A stretch of 64,000 nucleotides of DNA. Origin: Strigamia acuminata. Taxonomy: Eukaryota > Arthropoda > Chilopoda > Geophilomorpha > Linotaeniidae. Position numbers and translations under genes: made by a program. The notes below the pieces were generated by a model. The model ran no database searches. It was given only the letters and a program-made list of their open reading frames with translations, and was not told the DNA's origin. How positions within the stretch are numbered: the stretch's first letter is position 1; every line of letters begins with the position of its first letter. This document shows, one piece after another, positions 1 through 10,030 of this stretch. The DNA lies in NCBI GenBank assembly GCA_949358305.1, contig OX442319.1, forward strand, positions 12,090,001 to 12,154,000. Reading direction: 5' to 3'.

Positions 1-106
1 ATTAATTTTATTTTCAAAACTTGATTATTTTAACTTGAAAATTGATTTCTGGCAACCCTGGGTCTTGAAATTGAAGCTAAGTAATTTTGTGTGCTTAATG
101 TCGTAG

Positions 107-960
107 ATACTTCTCGTACTCTCGGTTGCTGTTTTCGTTGCTTGCCACCAGTTTATGACGTACATGGCACGCGCAACTTTTGGAACTACGGGTCAATTAC
201 TTGATGGCGGCCTCGATTTGAATATGGAGACAGGCGTAGCGGAGTAACCAAACTTAAAAAAAAAATTATATATAGAAGAAATGATTAATTTTTTCTTTTT
301 TTAAATTTCTTGTTCTAGACATGTCAAAGATTTAATTATTTTAACAAGTGCTTGTCAAGTTTTATCACTATTATCGAATTACTTTTGGCTGCTCTGGTTG
401 TTGGTTAGTATTTTTGACCTAAGAAAGGCGATTTTTGCACGAAAAATGCACATTTTGCACAAAAAATGCAGATTTTTGCACGAAAAATGCATTAAATAAA
501 ACAAAAATGTATTAAGTAGGACATTTTTGCATTAAAAGGTGCACTTTTGTTTTAAATTATGTGCATTTTTACTCTAAAAAGTGCATTTTTACTCCAAAAA
601 AGTGCATTTTTACTTCTAAAAAGTGCATTTTTACTCCAAAAAAATGCATTTTTACTCTAAGTAGTGCATTTTACTCAAAAAGGTGCAGCATTTTACTCTA
701 AACAGTGCATTTTTACTATAAAAATTGAAAAGAAAAACCTTTTTTGCATGATGAGCAATATTTGCATGAAAAAAGCTAAATTGTTGTCCGGCCAATGAAT
801 TTGTGATGTATTTATATATCATATTATTTTTCAGGGCCCTATCCGTGCGTTTTACTTACTTTGGGTGAATATTTTAGCGCCTTGGATATTCCAACCCGCA
901 CCGGAGGTTGATGATAAGAAACAAAAGAAAATGGAAAGGAAAGCACAAAGGCGACATTGA
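107..960 (+). CDS. TMEM208: TMEM208 (SND2-type ER targeting protein), 3' part
   Basis: Three exons, 107-243, 319-403 and 835-960, join in phase with GT-AG introns and give the last 115 residues, ending at TGA 958-960; the 5' exon(s) lie left of the window. The conserved C-terminal half is clear: a segment with LLDGGLDLNME, then AEHVKDLIILTSACQVLS, a membrane segment rich in L and W, FYLLWVNILAPW, and a basic tail (KKQKKMERKAQRRH). TMEM208 is the animal counterpart of yeast SND2, an ER membrane protein of the SRP-independent targeting route; this role comes from the family. The second intron (404-834) holds a 20-21-bp A/T-tract array. Tail-to-tail with the SLC38 gene on the other strand. Identification is firm from motif order and length; only the start is missing. 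Confidence 0.9.
540..720. repeat. A/T-tract minisatellite, 20-21 bp unit (TMEM208 intron)
   Basis: About nine diverged copies of a unit like GTGCATTTTTACTCTAAAAA, each with one T-tract and one A-tract about ten bases apart. It lies inside the second TMEM208 intron seen here. Confidence 0.85.
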
Positions 961-979
961 TACATTTTGCTCTATTCGA

Positions 980-985
980 AATAAA
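980..985 (+). terminator. TMEM208 polyadenylation signal
   Basis: AATAAA lies 20 bases after the TMEM208 stop codon, the first such signal downstream. The very short 3' UTR would end before the 20-bp array that starts near 1140. Confidence 0.55.
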
Positions 986-1140
986 ATTGATATTAAGCAG
1001 AATGTCTATTCATACAATACAAATAAATTCAACATTCCAACTACGTGGTCTTTATGGTCCAGATTTATAGTAAAAAAAAATCCAAAATTTACTGTAAATA
1101 TACAAATTTTTACTGTAAAATCTGGATTTATTTTGTAAAA

Positions 1141-1380
1141 AGTCATATTTTACCGCAAAAATTCCTATTTTACCGTAAAAATTCTTATTTTACCGTAAAA
1201 ATTGATATTTTACCGTAAAAATTGATATTTTACCGTAAAAATTGATATTTTACCGTAAAAATTGATATTTTACCGTAAAAATTGATATTTTACCGTAAAA
1301 ATTGATATTTTACCGTAAAAATTGATATTTTACCGTAAAAATTGATATTTTACCGTAAAAATTGATATTTTACCATAAAA
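1141..1380. repeat. A/T-tract minisatellite, exact 20 bp unit
   Basis: Twelve copies of ATTGATATTTTACCGTAAAA, nearly identical for nine or more units in a row. It lies between the convergent ends of TMEM208 and the SLC38 gene. The near identity suggests recent expansion. Confidence 0.95.
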
Positions 1381-1524
1381 TTCAACTTTTCATCAGAAAA
1401 AAAAATATTTTTCACAAATAAACTCACATTTCCTTTAAAACTTAATCTGAGCAACAAAAAACTCAATCTCAAACTCCACATTCACCAATTACACTGCACA
1501 CCCAACAAAACTTATAGCAAATAA

Positions 1525-1530
1525 TTTATT
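1525..1530 (-). terminator. SLC38 gene polyadenylation signal
   Basis: AATAAA on the minus strand (TTTATT on plus), about 70 bases beyond the stop codon of the transporter gene. Confidence 0.5.
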
Positions 1531-1598
1531 ATCAAATTGTAAGAACATCATTACATATAAATTAACGAAAAATAAATATATAACCTAAAATATTACAG

Positions 1599-4500
1599 TC
1601 ATATACACAAATCAATTGGTTTCTCTGCCCCATTCACAATTCCTATCACCGACTGACTCAAAACAACGCCGAACAGAAACATTCCCACAACTATAAAAAC
1701 ACAACTGGACACAACGATCAACCGATCTTTACGCAAAACTAAATTCTCGTCTTTCGTCAAAGTTGCCTTCATCCAACAGAAACCTACAAATCAAAATTGT
1801 TATTGATATTTTATAATTTGTATTATCTCGTAGGCGACTGACCGGGGAATACAAAAATAAAGATGGCGGCTAAGCTGCCGAGAATGTCGATGACTGATGA
1901 AATGTTGGGCACGAAAGCCGTTATTACGAGCGTCGTGGAAAACCAGACCAGGCAGATTGCGATTCTTCGCTTTTTCTCGCCGCGGGTTGCCGAATTGGAC
2001 GAAATGCAACCCACGATTAGTCCGTCGACGGCGACTCTTTGGTGGAAATTCAAAATGGAGGATTAGTTGATTTGGTTGTGGGTTTAAAGTTTCGGTGGTT
2101 TAACTACAACTTGGAGCTCCTGAGCAACGTAAATATGGGATTTTACATAATTTTTAATGAAAATTGGGATTTTTGGTGAAAATTAGGGGATTTCTAATGA
2201 AAATTAGGGGATTTTTAATGAACATTAGGGGATTTTTAATGAAAATCATGGGATTTTAATGAAAATCATGGGATTTTAATGAAAATTAGGGGATTTTTTA
2301 TGAAAATTTGGGGATTTTTAATGAAAATTTGGGGATTTCTAATGAAAATTTGGGGATTTTTAATGAAAATTTGGGGATTTCTAATGAAAATTAGAGGATT
2401 TTTAATGAAATTTAGGGGATTTTAATGAAAATTAGAGGATTTTTAATGAAAATTAGGGAATTTCTAATGAAAATTAGGGGATTTTTATTGAAAATTTGAT
2501 TTTGCATAAATTCAGGAGACTTTCCTTGAATAATTAGTGGATTTTTCATGACAATTAGTGGTTTTTCCATAACAATTAGTGGTTTTTCCATAACAATTAG
2601 TGGTTTTTCCGCGACAATTAATGTATTTTCCACGACAATTAGTAGTTTTTCCATGAAAAATATCAATTTCATATGACAGAATTCTTTTTCCACTAACTGT
2701 TTGGGACCACATTGAATCACGAGGTTGTTAAACCACACCAAAGATTACATACCTCCCACAGAATAACAAAATTGGATATGTTGTAATTGTCTTTACGGTG
2801 AGCATTAATATTCCGATCAACACTAACGGCTTCTTCGCATTATACCTCTCCAAAACATCGCTGGGCACTGTTGAGCCGAACGTTAAATAGCCGTACGCAC
2901 CGGCCAACGAATAGACGAGCATGCATATCACAATGGCGGCGAACACGGTTTTGGAAAAATTGCCAACCGTGCGCTTGGCCAGACACGAATATATGGGTAT
3001 GGCACTCACGTGACACTGATAACCAAAACAAATGGTGGGCACAACGTTGAATACATCCATCCATTGCTTAGGCCTAGAAATATTTAATGCTTTAAAGTCA
3101 AACGGCGAAAAGAATTAATTTGGTTGTTACCTTGTTTTGATGTCAGTGGGATGATCAGTTTGCTCGTAATATTGATATACTATTAGGAAAACTACGTAGA
3201 AAATGGCAATGACGCCCACTGAACTGAAATATACGTAGAAATTGTAAAATTATAGTGATATAGAGATTCTCTCTGGAATGGGTGCGGTGTTAAGGAAAGT
3301 TAGAATTGAATTTTTTAATTTTTTACAGTGAAAAATTTATTTTTTTAATTGTTTTAACAGAAAAAAATGAATTTTGTAAATTGTTTTAACAGTAAAAAAT
3401 GAATTTTTTAATTGTTTTAACAGAAAAAAATGAATTTTTTAATTGTTTTAACAGTAAAAAATGAATTTTTTAATTGTTTTAACGGTAAAAAATGAATTTT
3501 TTAATTGTTTTAACAGTAAAAAATGAATTTTTTAATTGTTTTAACATTAAAAAATGAATTTTTTAATTGTTTTAACAGTAAAAAATGAATTTTTTAATTG
3601 TTTTAACAGTAAAAAATCAATTTTTTAATTGTTTTAACAGTAAAAAATCAATTTTTTAATTGTTTTAACAGTAAAAAATCAATTTTTTAATTGTTTTAAC
3701 AGTAAAAAATCAATTTTTTGAATGATTTTCATAGTAAAAATTGAATTTCTATATCTTTTTTAAAGCAAAAATTAAACTATTGAATTTTTTTTGCAGTAAA
3801 AATTAAATTTTAATAGGAAAAATTTCAATTTTCATAGAAAAAATTGAATTTTATTAAGAAAATATTAAATTTTAAAAGGAAAAATCGAATTTTAAAAGCC
3901 AAAAAACCAAACTCCGGCAACCCCACTACGTCAAACTACAAAATACCTCACATATTTCAGGAAGTCAATGCGCCGAGAAAAACAAATAGGCAGGATAAAT
4001 ACAATGGAAGTCACAGTTATAGTAAAATTCCTATTCATGTACCAATAATGGCAGAAAGTTTGGCCGAAAAGTGACGCTAGAACTGAACAACAAACAAAAT
4101 AAATTAAAATAAATAAATCAAGCGGTCGGGAGCCAAAAACCAATACTGTACTTCTATCAAACTGATCTCCGATGATAACGAGAAAAGTAATACAAGTTCC
4201 GTAGCAATAAAGCGTTATTGCTACGGCGCAAATCGTTTGGTATTTGATTCCGCACGTGCCCAGCACGACGTCCTGGTAACTTGTGCTTTCGTTAAGATTC
4301 GCACAACTCGCCATTATTAGGAGCGCCGCTACAACGAACGACACAAGCACCTGCAAGGAAATTGTCAAGTACGGTAACTAATATTTGCAGTTAAATGATT
4401 ATATGCAGATTTAAATTAAGTAAAAAATGGAAATGCAGAAAGAAAAAATAGAAAGTGCAAATTTGGAATGAAAATTCAAATTTTTAGACTTGAAATTCAG

Positions 4501-5419
4501 TATTTGGGCATAAAATTGCAGTTTTCGTCTAGAGAGGTCTTATGTGAGCGTAAAAAATTGGATTTTGTGTCTAAAAATTGGATTTTGTGTCTAAAAATTG
4601 GATTTTGTGTCTAAAAATTGGATTTTGTGTCTAAAAATTGGATTTTGTGTCTAAAAATTGGATTTTGTGTCTAAAAATTGGATTTTGTGTCTAAAAATTG
4701 GATTTTGTGTCTAAAAATTGGATTTTGTGTCTAAAAATTGGATTTTGTGTCTAAAAATTGGATTTTGTGTCTAAAAATTGGATTTTGTGTCTAAATATTG
4801 GATTTTGTGCCAATGAAGTTAATTTTTGTGCCTAAAAAGTCAATTTTTGTGCGTAACAAGTCAATTTTTACGCCAAATAAATCCATTTTTATGAAAAAAA
4901 TTGTTTCTTTGTTAATTTTGAGCGTAAAAAATGATTTATTGTGCATAGAAATTGCATTCTATAGTCTAAAACTGCACTTTTCCTCATAAAAAATCCATTT
5001 TAGTAGCAAAAGATCAATTTTTGGTCTAAAAAATTCCATTTTTGTGTTTAAAAATCCATTTTCTTCGTCCCTGAACATCAATTTTAAATTAATTTTCAAT
5101 CTGCATTTAATTTGGCAAAATTCCTACAGCTTGAACTGCAAGTGCAGCGGCCAGTCCTCCAGCTAGATCGTAAGCTTCTGGAAAATTTAATAATCCTGCA
5201 CCCAACGCTGCGTTCACAACCAGAAATATTGCCCCGTACCATGTGGTACCTATTACAAAAAAAATATAATAATTATTATTATTTTTATTGATTTATTTCT
5301 TAAAAAATAAAAATGCAACCACCTTTCTTGTCATTAAGTTCCGTCCTGTCGCGATGAATGAGAGGTTCCAGAACGTCATTATCTGCCTCGATATTTTCCT
5401 CTCCGTACTGCGCTGACAT
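1599..5419 (-). CDS. SLC38A7: SLC38A7-type sodium-coupled amino acid transporter
   Basis: Seven exons on the minus strand join in phase: 5419-5323, 5249-5128, 4350-3947, 3223-3131, 3073-2753, 2036-1843 and 1783-1599, giving 471 residues (family about 460). The start ATG at 5419 is the first in frame after an upstream stop. The protein has a short hydrophilic N-terminus, then [18 protein letters not shown] and NFPEAY (the first transmembrane helix signature of SLC38), [20 protein letters not shown]-like [11 protein letters not shown], and about eleven hydrophobic segments. SLC38A7 is a lysosomal glutamine/asparagine exporter in vertebrates; SLC38A8 and A11 are alternatives. Introns 2, 3 and 5 are filled with 20- or 31-bp A/T-tract arrays. 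The gene is complete with no lesion. Confidence 0.9.
2155..2660. repeat. A/T-tract minisatellite, about 20 bp unit (SLC38 intron)
   Basis: About 25 units of 19-21 bp. The first part reads like GGGGATTTTTAATGAAAATT; from about 2515 the unit shifts to one like AATTAGTGGTTTTTCCATAAC. The array fills the intron between the exons at 2753 and 2036. Confidence 0.9.
3300..3725. repeat. A/T-tract minisatellite, exact 31 bp unit (SLC38 intron)
   Basis: About 13 copies of a 31-base unit that begins ACAGTAAAAAATGAATTTTT and ends TAATTGTTTTA. Several neighbouring copies are identical. Three A/T tracts per unit, about ten bases apart. Confidence 0.95.
4541..4800. repeat. A/T-tract minisatellite, exact 20 bp unit (SLC38 intron)
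   Basis: Thirteen copies of CTAAAAATTGGATTTTGTGT, twelve of them identical. The array is followed by degenerate units to about 5050. It lies in the intron between exons 2 and 3 of the transporter. Confidence 0.97.
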
Positions 5420-5869
5420 TTCTTCCGTGCTAAACGTCCATTTGGCAACGACAGCGCAATCAAACAAAGGATCCCATCTGATTTGGGGAGGATGGGCTGA
5501 TCATGTGTTTTGTCATTTTTAAAAATGTGATCAACTTCCGTTCCATGTGATCTCTGTCGTCGGATGGCGGCAGCACGACTCCTCCTGTTAAATTTTTAGT
5601 TTTCTTTCCTGGCCTGGGTAATGCATAAAACTGCCGATATTGATTTCGAGGTGTTTTTGGTAAATCAGAAAATCTTGATTGAGTATGATTGTGATTTGCA
5701 GAGATTTGCTGAGAGATTTTAGTCAAGTCTTGAGCAATTTGCAATTGATTTTGGCGATTTACAATTGATTTTTGTGATTTACAATTGATTTCAGTAATTT
5801 GTAATTAATTTGTTTTTTTTATCATTCTCAGTATTCTTTCTTTTACTTTCACTGATTTTGCAACATTTC

Positions 5870-6140
5870 CAGTGATTTTGTGATATTTCCAGTGATTTTA
5901 CATCATTTACAGTGATTTTACATCATTTACAGTGATTTTACATCATTTACAGTGATTTTACATCATTTACAGTGATTTTACATCATTTACAGTGATTTTA
6001 CATCATTTACAGTGATTTTACATCATTTACAGTGATTTTACATCATTTACAGTGATTTTACATCATTTACAGTGATTTTACATCATTTACAGTGATTTTA
6101 CATCATTTACAGTGATTTTACATCACTTACAGTAATTTTA
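5870..6140. repeat. A/T-tract minisatellite, exact 20 bp unit
   Basis: About thirteen copies of CATCATTTACAGTGATTTTA, most identical. It lies in the 1.1-kb head-to-head interval between the SLC38 gene (start 5419, minus) and the ZNRF gene (start 6525, plus). Confidence 0.97.
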
Positions 6141-6524
6141 CGTCATATTCAGTGCCATTATTATCAAATCCTGTGATTTTTGCATGATTGAGGTGGATTT
6201 CACTTAATTTTTGTGATTTTTACTGATTTCTATTTGTTTTCCAAAATCAGCTGATCAAATCAAACTGATGCACTAACCACTCCAATACAGAGAGCCGCGC
6301 AGCCGCCAGCAAACCAATCCACCTGATCCCTGACGTCAACAGTGTGTTGATGATGCAAGCACACGCAGAGGAGAAATAACATGGCTGCCGAGGAATTTGA
6401 AAAGCAAGGCCTGTTGATTGTAGCGCAAAAATGAGACGTAGAGCCGCGATTGTCTCGATCGAGGACAAACCAATACGAAATCGGCCTTTCCCGCTGCACT
6501 AGCCAACCGGAAAGAAGCAAGAAA

Positions 6525-9500
6525 ATGGGTGCCAAACAAAGTACGACAGGCGGCAGCCCTCGCGTACGGACTAATTTTTCCAGCAGTGTTTCCAACCCGA
6601 TCCCGAGTACGACCGCCAGTTCGGCCGGCCTAAGCCTGCTGCGCCAGGCAGGCACTAGCGCGGACTCGCGGCAGCGAGCGCGCAGTCTGTCGAGCGTGCC
6701 GAACGGCCACGGAGTCGGACAACCGATAAGCATCCCGCCCGTGTCGAGCGGAGCATTTGGTGGGTCGGGATCGCCCGAGTCGGACACGAGCACGCCCGAA
6801 GATGCGACGTTTGGGCGGGTGTTTGTTGCTCAGTCGCTGCCCGCTCAGTTGTGGTCGTTTAATGGTGAGTTTGTGAGAGTTGGTTTGGTTTGGTTTGGGT
6901 TGGTTTGGGTTGGTTTGTGTGGGGTTTGTCAGTTGGTGGTTTGACATGTGCTGCGTGGTTTGGATAGGGGGAGGATTGTGCTGGTGTTAGATTAGATGTT
7001 GGTTTCTGGTTTGGTTGGTGGTGTTCGGGGTGTTTGGTCAAGTGTGACGGCCATTTAATGTGGTTGGTGGCCTAGTTTTTGGTGGGAAGGTTTTTTTGGT
7101 TGGTTAGTTGTGTTGATTGTGTTTTTTAGGTTTTTTTTTATCGGGATTGGTTTTTTTTGGGTGTGGATTTAATTTTTTGGGGATGGATTTGATTTTTTGG
7201 AGAGAGATTTGATTTTGATTTTTTTATGGATAGATTTGATGTTTTAAGGACAGATTCAGTTTTTTGGGGTTAGATTCAATTTTTGGGGTTAGATTTAATT
7301 TTTTCGGGATAGATTCAATTTTTTGGGGATAGATTCAATTTTTTGGGGATAGATTCAATTTTTTGGGGATATATTCAATTTTATATTGGATTGATTCATT
7401 TCTTGGTGGATAAATTTAATTTTTCTGAAGAAATTCAGTTTTTTTGTCGAAAGGTAGAATTTTTTCTGTAAAAAGTTGAATTTTTCCGACATACTTTTGA
7501 TAATTCTCGTGAAATTCAATTTTTTTCGAAAATTTAATATTTTTCCCATTTTTCCCTCAAAAAAATCAATTTTTCTTCAAAAAAAAACAATTTTTTCTCA
7601 AAAAAACAATTTTTCCTCAAAAAAAAATCAGTTTCCACAAAAAAATTTAATTTTTCCTCAAAAAAATTCAATTTTCCTAAAAAAAAATTCAATTTTTTCT
7701 CAAAAAAATTCAATTTTTCCTCCAAAAAATTCAATTTTTCCTCCAAAAAATTCAATTTTTCCTCCAAAAAATTCAATTTTTTCTCCAAAAAATTCAATTT
7801 TTCCTCCAAAAAATTCAATTTTTCCTCAAAAAAATCAATTAATCTTCAAAAAAAAACAATTTTTCCTCAAAAAATTCAATTTTTCCTCAAAAAATTCAAT
7901 TTTTCCTTAAAAAAATCAATTTTTCCTCAAAAAAATTCAATTTTTCCTCCAAAAACTAAATTTTTCCTCCGAAAATTCCAACTTTTTCTTCCTAATCACC
8001 TGTATAAATATTTGAATGTATTTCCTAGGTATCAAATGCCCAGTGTGTTCGAAATTCGTTCTACCGGACGATGTAGAATGCCATCTAGTAATGTGCCTCA
8101 CAAAACCCCGCATTAGTTACAATGGTATAGTATTGTCATCATTTCCAATGTGCAATGAGATGATGATCTGCAAATTTGTTTTATTTGTTTAGAGGATGTT
8201 CTCTCGGAAGATAAAGGTGAATGCGTTATATGTTTGGATGATTTAAAGCAAGGAGATACCATCGCCAGATTGCCTTGTCTTTGCATTTACCACAAAAGGT
8301 TTTATTTGCTTATCAATTTGAATATTTTCGCCAATTTCGCCGACGCCCTTGCTGGGCGGAGATCGAGGGTGTTGCTTTGGTTGGGAATTTAAATCGATTA
8401 GAGTTTGCCAGATTTGAGTTTTTGTTGTGCATGATTAAATGAAGTTTTGACTTTAAATTAATATTGATGCAATAATGGCAATGATCCGAGCAAAGAGTTG
8501 AAACTTGACCTAAATTAAGTCAAATTTTGATAAACTAAGTCGAATTTTATGCAAAAAAAAGTCGAATTTTGTTACAAAAAAACCGAACTGTTACAAAAAA
8601 ATCGAATTTTGTACATAAAAATCGAATTTTGTACATAAAAATCGAATTTTGTACATAAAAATCGAATTTTGTACATAAAAATCGAATTTTGTACATAAAG
8701 GTCGAATTTTGTTCATAAAAATCGAATTTTGTACATAAAAATCGAATTTTGTTCATAAAAATCGAGTTTTGTACATAAAAATCGAGTTTTGTTCATAAAA
8801 ATCGAATTTTGTGCCAAAACAAGAGAGTCGAATTTTCATGCAAAACATTCAAATTTTTCTTGGCCAATATCGATATTTTGGTAACGTTGACATCTGTTGG
8901 AAATTGTTAATACAGTGTAATCTGTATGGATCGGACGTTGCACCAACCAGACAGCTGTGTAGTCAGGACAGGTTTGCGGGACCCAGCCATGCTAAATTTC
9001 CCCACCCTGTCTGGTCAGCCTTTCTGGGACTCGTCTTATGTCCGAGCTACACAGATTACACTGTAATTGGTATCGGCTAAAATTCAGTCGAATTAACTCG
9101 AATGTTTGAAGAATTTTTTTGCATTTCGTCAAATTTGTGAAGAATTTCTTTGCATTTCGTCAAATTTGTGAAGAATTTCTTTGCATTTCGTCAAATTTGT
9201 GAAGAATTTCTTTGCATTTCGTCAAATTTGTGAAGAATTTCTTTGCATTTCGTCAAATTTGTGAAGAATTTCTTTGCATTTCGTCAAATTTGTGAAGAAT
9301 TTCTTCGATTTTAGTCAAATTTTTGAAGAATTAAGACGAAATTAGTCAAATTTTTGAAGAATTTGGACAAAATGAGTCCAATTTTTGAAGAATTCGGACA
9401 AAATTAGTCAAATTTTTGAAGAATTTGGACAAAATTAGTCCAATTTTTGAAGAATTTGGACAAAATTAGTCCAATTTTTGAAGAATTCGGACAAAATTAG

Positions 9501-10030
9501 TCAAATTTTTGAAGAATTTGGACAAAATTAGTCAAATTTTTGAAGAATTTGGACAAAATTAGTCAAATTTTTGAAAATTTTTGTCTAAATTGGATTTAAC
9601 GCCTAAATATTGGATTTTATGCCTAAAAATTGGATTTTATGCCTAAAAATTGGATTTACCGGTATGCCTCAAAATTGGGTTCTATGCCTAAAAATTAGAT
9701 TTTATGCCTAAATATTGGATTTTATGCCTAAAAAATTGGATTTTGTGCATAAAAATGGGATTTTATGCCTAAAAAGTCAATTTCTGTGCATAAAAAGTCC
9801 ATTTTTGTGCTAAATTTTTTTTCTTAATTTTGAGCATTAAAATGAATTGTGCATAAAATTGAATCATTGTGCCTAAAATCGTCGAACACTTTAAAGACTA
9901 ATGTCAATGCATATCGGTCAACCTTTAAAAATCTGCCTCCTTCAAATGAGTAATATGTCTTTTAAATTGCAGTTGCATAGACTCTTGGTTCGAAGTGAAT
10001 CGCTCGTGCCCAGAGCATCCCCTCGACTGA
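6525..10030 (+). CDS. ZNRF2: ZNRF1/2-type E3 ubiquitin ligase
   Basis: Four exons (6525-6864, 8029-8124, 8193-8298, 9973-10030) join in phase to give 199 residues. The start MGAKQS is an N-myristoylation signal, as in vertebrate ZNRF1/2, so the protein should sit on endosomal or lysosomal membranes. A Ser/Gly-rich linker follows, then a zinc-finger unit (CPVCSKFVLPDDVECHLVMC) and a C-terminal RING of the C-x2-C type: CVICLDDL, CLCIYHKSCIDSWF, CPEHPLD at the very end. All zinc ligands are present. It should pass ubiquitin from an E2 to membrane substrates; paralogue choice (ZNRF1 versus ZNRF2) is not settled. Exon 1 is far more GC-rich than its surroundings. Introns 1 and 3 are stuffed with minisatellites, and intron 3 also holds a MITE. 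Confidence 0.9.
7240..7980. repeat. Two A/T-tract minisatellites, 20 and 21 bp units (ZNRF intron 1)
   Basis: From 7240 to 7380 the unit is like TTTTGGGGATAGATTCAATT (20 bp). From about 7540 to 7980 it is a 21-base unit like TTCAATTTTTCCTCCAAAAAA. Long apparent ORFs on both strands here come from the repeat. Confidence 0.9.
8525..8815. repeat. A/T-tract minisatellite, exact 20 bp unit (ZNRF intron 3)
   Basis: About 14 copies of ATCGAATTTTGTACATAAAA, with small variants at both edges. Confidence 0.95.
8913..9063. mobile_element. MITE with CAGTG ends and TA target duplication
   Basis: The ends CAGTGTAATCTGT and ACAGATTACACTG form a 13-bp perfect inverted repeat. The match resumes as TCGGAC after a few mismatches, giving about 24 bp. 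TA flanks both sides (8911-8912 and 9064-9065). The 151-bp body has no coding capacity and is GC-rich compared with the intron around it. CAGTG ends with a TA duplication point to the pogo/Tigger branch of Tc1/mariner. Confidence 0.85.
9090..9580. repeat. Two adjoining A/T-tract minisatellites, exact 31 bp units (ZNRF intron 3)
   Basis: Seven copies of a 31-base unit that starts GAAGAATTTCTTTGCATTTC and ends GTCAAATTTGT run to about 9310. About nine copies of a related 31-base unit (starts TTGAAGAATTTGGACAAAAT) follow. The second looks derived from the first with the same length kept. Confidence 0.95.
9590..9790. repeat. A/T-tract minisatellite, 20 bp unit (ZNRF intron 3)
   Basis: About ten copies of GCCTAAAAATTGGATTTTAT. 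The core is close to the unit of the 4541-4800 array in the SLC38 gene (AAAAATTGGATTTT shared), so the same sequence has expanded in two different genes. Confidence 0.9.

Noticed and set aside
4541-4800. CRISPR array
   Set aside because: Head-to-tail 20-bp units with no spacers, inside an intron of an animal gene.
6336-6793. Minus-strand ORFs over ZNRF exon 1 (up to 177 codons)
   Set aside because: Shadow of the GC-rich first exon of ZNRF on the plus strand, whose splice phases and RING domain are certain.
7476-7910. Overlapping ORFs on both strands (144 and 94 codons)
   Set aside because: They translate a 21-bp A/T repeat in a ZNRF intron; open only because the unit lacks stops and its length is a multiple of three.
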